Assembly (NCBI GenBank): GCA_016788115.1
Contig: JAEURR010000008.1
Span: 124,001-188,000, forward strand
Source: Chthonomonas sp.
Lineage (GTDB): Bacteria; Armatimonadota; Fimbriimonadia; Fimbriimonadales; Fimbriimonadaceae
Reading direction: 5' to 3'
DNA: 64,000 nucleotides
The translations under genes were made by a program, and so were the position numbers. This document shows, one piece after another, positions 61,886 through 64,000 of the stretch (position 1 is the first letter of the stretch; every line of letters begins with the position of its first letter). The notes below the pieces were generated by a model. It was not told the DNA's origin. It made no database searches and saw only the letters and a list, made by a program, of their open reading frames with translations.

Positions 61886-62950
61886 ATGTCTCTCACCGTT
61901 GCAGTGTTGCCCGGCGACGGGATTGGCGTCGAGGTAACTCAGGAGGCGGTCAAGGTTCTGGCTGCTGCTCGACCCGATCTCTCCTTCCAAGAAGCCGTAG
62001 TTGGGGGCGCGGCCTACGACCGCCACGGTACACCCCTTCCCGAAGAGACACTCCAACTTTGCAAGAACGCGAGCGCGGTGCTGCTTGGCGCGGTCGGCGG
62101 CCCGAAGTGGGACCACCTTGACCCTCAGGTTCGACCTGAAATCGGCGGACTTCTCAAGATTCGTGCGGAGCTAGGCGTCTTTGCAAACGTTCGACCTGCC
62201 AAGGTGTTGCGCACACTCCTGCAAGCAAGCCCGCTCAAGAGCACCGGAAGCACGCTCGATCTCGTCGTCGTGCGCGAACTTACCGGTGGGATCTACTTTG
62301 GCCATCGCGAACGATCCGCCGATGGCAACACGGCCCTCGACACGTGCATCTACACACGTGATGAAGTGAGCCGCATCGCTGATATGGCGATTCGCATTGC
62401 GCGCCAGCGCAAAGGCCAAGTCACGAGCGTGGATAAGCAAAACGTTCTGGAAACCAGTCGGCTTTGGCGCGAGGTCGTCAACGAACGAGCAGCCTTGAAC
62501 CCGGATGTAAAGGTCACCCACATGTTGGTTGACAACTGCGCGATGCAGCTTATTCGGGATCCGTACCAGTTTGATGTGATCCTGACCGAGAACATGTTCG
62601 GAGATATCCTGAGCGACGAGGCCTCCATGCTCACCGGATCGCTGGGTTTGCTGCCGAGCGCATCACTCGGGGCGGAACACGGTGGCAATGTGTTCGGACT
62701 CTACGAGCCGGTCCACGGCAGCGCACCCGACATTGCTGGCCAAGGCAAGGCGAACCCGATTGCGGCGATTCTTAGCGGCGCAATGATGCTCAAATACTCC
62801 TTCGGTGACGACGAAGGCGCGGCCCGCATTGAGCGAGCGGTCGACAGCGCGCTGGAGGAGAATCTTCGGACTCCTGACATCTTCACCCCTGGAAATCGAA
62901 TCGTGACAACGTCCGAGATGGGTGACGCGATCGTCGCCCGGCTCAGCTAA
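61886..62950 (+). CDS. leuB: 3-isopropylmalate dehydrogenase
   Basis: A 354-residue NAD-dependent oxidative decarboxylase of leucine biosynthesis. It starts [18 protein letters not shown], then [14 protein letters not shown], substrate-binding [64 protein letters not shown] and the NAD loop [29 protein letters not shown]. It is the last gene of the plus-strand series. leuACD are not nearby. Its stop overlaps the convergent rqcH-like gene by 8 bp. Confidence 0.96.
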   Translation: MSLTVAVLPGDGIGVEVTQEAVKVLAAARPDLSFQEAVVGGAAYDRHGTPLPEETLQLCKNASAVLLGAVGGPKWDHLDPQVRPEIGGLLKIRAELGVFANVRPAKVLRTLLQASPLKSTGSTLDLVVVRELTGGIYFGHRERSADGNTALDTCIYTRDEVSRIADMAIRIARQRKGQVTSVDKQNVLETSRLWREVVNERAALNPDVKVTHMLVDNCAMQLIRDPYQFDVILTENMFGDILSDEASMLTGSLGLLPSASLGAEHGGNVFGLYEPVHGSAPDIAGQGKANPIAAILSGAMMLKYSFGDDEGAARIERAVDSALEENLRTPDIFTPGNRIVTTSEMGDAIVARLS

Positions 62951-64000
62951 TCGGTTGTGTCGGGTCCACGTGGATGGTTTTTTCGTGGGTGTAGGTTGCT
63001 AGGCCAGGGGCTGATCCCTTTGGTTTCCGTACGTACTTCTTGAGAGTGTAGTCCACGGCCACGACGCTGCTGTGCTTACTGGAACTGTGCTTCGCAACCA
63101 CCCATGCCGCGTACCGAATGGCCGCCTGCGGCACCCGGTCTGGCTGATTCATGGTACGTATGATCGCATGCGCGGACGGCCCCCCTCGCACGTGTAGCCA
63201 CCAGTCGTTCGTCTTGGCAACTCGGCTTGTCAGGTAATCGTTGGCTGCCGTGCTTTCTCCCACCAAGATGGCCCACCCGTCGGGCGTCGCGAGTTCGCGG
63301 ATGGGATGACCTTCGAACGGCCGCTCGCTTGGCTTCTTGCTCGCTTGGGCGGCTGCCAAGCGGAGCCAGCCGCGTTCCTCTGCGGTTCTCCGGCAGAAAA
63401 CAAGCCCCGCCAAGTCGGTCTCATCCTGCAAGATTATCAAGCAACTGCGAATCGAGACGAGCTCCTCTTGCTTGCGAGCAAGCTGTTCGGTCACCAAACC
63501 GATCGCAGACTTGGCCCGCTTCGCCTTCTGAAAGAGCGCATTGGCGTTCTCTTTGGGGGTCCAGTCGGCGCGGAGCGGAATGACCATCTCGCGACCCTCG
63601 TAGTCGAACGCTTGCAACTGGGTGTCGCCAGGCCTGATGCTCGCCATGTAGGCGAGAATCAGCTCCGCTTGCAGCTGCAGACTTCCTGCCCGTGCGGCCG
63701 TGTCGCTCGCTTGCTCCAAGTCTTGCACTGCCACCGACTTGGCAAGCTCCGCGCGCCGAAGCTGCGTCACCAGGAACCGCCGCTCTTGTCCACCGAGATC
63801 TTGCGTGGCGAGTTTCGAAAACACCGCCTCGGCCTCGTCTGAGAAGCCGGGTAAGGGACGCGCACCAGCAAGGAGCCGGGACAAATCCAGCGGGTACGCC
63901 GCCGCGCCGGTGCCGGATGGAGCAAATCGCGATGCTCCAAAAGCAGCCTGCACCGCAGGCAATCCTCCAGCCTCCATCCACTTGCGCAAGAACGGCGAAA
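62943..64000 (-). CDS. RqcH/NFACT-family ribosome quality control protein (5' truncated by window edge)
   Basis: About 352 C-terminal residues are visible; the frame stays open to the right edge, so the N-terminal part is missing. A coiled-coil stretch covers about residues 90-190 ([28 protein letters not shown]). The NFACT-R/RNA-binding domain is visible: [41 protein letters not shown] and [36 protein letters not shown]. RqcH/Rqc2 proteins add C-terminal alanine tails to nascent chains on stalled 50S subunits. Catalytic residues of the N-terminal domain lie outside the window. It fits the translation theme of the region. Confidence 0.85.
   Translation of the reverse strand, partial: SPFLRKWMEAGGLPAVQAAFGASRFAPSGTGAAAYPLDLSRLLAGARPLPGFSDEAEAVFSKLATQDLGGQERRFLVTQLRRAELAKSVAVQDLEQASDTAARAGSLQLQAELILAYMASIRPGDTQLQAFDYEGREMVIPLRADWTPKENANALFQKAKRAKSAIGLVTEQLARKQEELVSIRSCLIILQDETDLAGLVFCRRTAEERGWLRLAAAQASKKPSERPFEGHPIRELATPDGWAILVGESTAANDYLTSRVAKTNDWWLHVRGGPSAHAIIRTMNQPDRVPQAAIRYAAWVVAKHSSSKHSSVVAVDYTLKKYVRKPKGSAPGLATYTHEKTIHVDPTQPIS

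Overview
The window (about 58-60 percent GC by eye) is a gene-dense bacterial chromosome segment, probably from the phylum Armatimonadota and near the Fimbriimonadia. This placement is an inference from gene content: a DUF1559-like prepilin with a very hydrophobic start, two PEP-CTERM proteins, a dockerin-like secreted protein, a Pup-ligase homologue, an LptD/OstA-like protein that implies an outer membrane, and an ancestral nusA-rnpM-infB cluster. I saw no insertion sequence, prophage, CRISPR array or plasmid-type gene. About 60 protein genes and one tRNA-Leu are supported.

Layout. 1-16.8 kb: the tail of an unknown gene, feoAB ferrous iron uptake, divergent sugar genes (GT4 glycogen-synthase-like transferase and a GH65-like glucosidase), a Tat-exported alkaline phosphatase, an isolated flhA, a PEP-CTERM protein, a YHS lipoprotein, a nuoB-nuoI pair, tRNA-Leu(UAG), galE, gcvH, and a prepilin coupled to a small lipoprotein. 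16.8-25.6 kb (mostly minus strand): lysS, a HAD phosphatase, a very unusual 1058-residue glycosidase-like protein with basic disordered tails, and era; then a PAP2 phosphatase and accD-accA. 25.6-33.2 kb (plus strand): pafA, an ECF sigma factor with a probable anti-sigma factor and a membrane protein, glnD, and two TrkA-type subunits. 33.2-45.5 kb: LD-carboxypeptidase, VOC protein, ppdK, rpmE, pirin, indoleamine 2,3-dioxygenase, and a minus-strand run of GH133 debranching enzyme, FAH-family protein, M16 peptidase and histidine kinase. 45.5-50.6 kb: a mutM with a zinc-less finger, a dockerin-like exported protein, an acyl-CoA dehydrogenase and a second PEP-CTERM protein. 50.6-64 kb: nusA-rnpM-infB, folB, ispH, an LptD-like protein, then the plus-strand series rpoZ-dnaJ-prmA-rsmE-rph-rdgB-leuB, facing a truncated rqcH-like gene at the right edge.

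How they work together. The translation and RNA genes (lysS, era, nusA, rnpM, infB, rpoZ, prmA, rsmE, rph, rpmE, rqcH-like) form a housekeeping backbone. Glycogen/alpha-glucan metabolism appears in two places (GT4 with GH65 at 3-6 kb, GH133 at 44 kb). Central and lipid metabolism is represented by ppdK, accAD, acyl-CoA dehydrogenase, gcvH and leuB.

Most promising oddities: the lysS-HAD-glycosidase-era cluster, in which a GH42-like catalytic core sits between a roughly 245-residue basic disordered domain and an Arg8 tail; PafA with no Pup or proteasome gene nearby; a FeoB whose G4 motif has Thr in place of the guanine-contacting Asn; a zinc-less MutM; an omega subunit with a long acidic tail; a bacterial IDO; and flhA and nuoBI separated from their usual partners.
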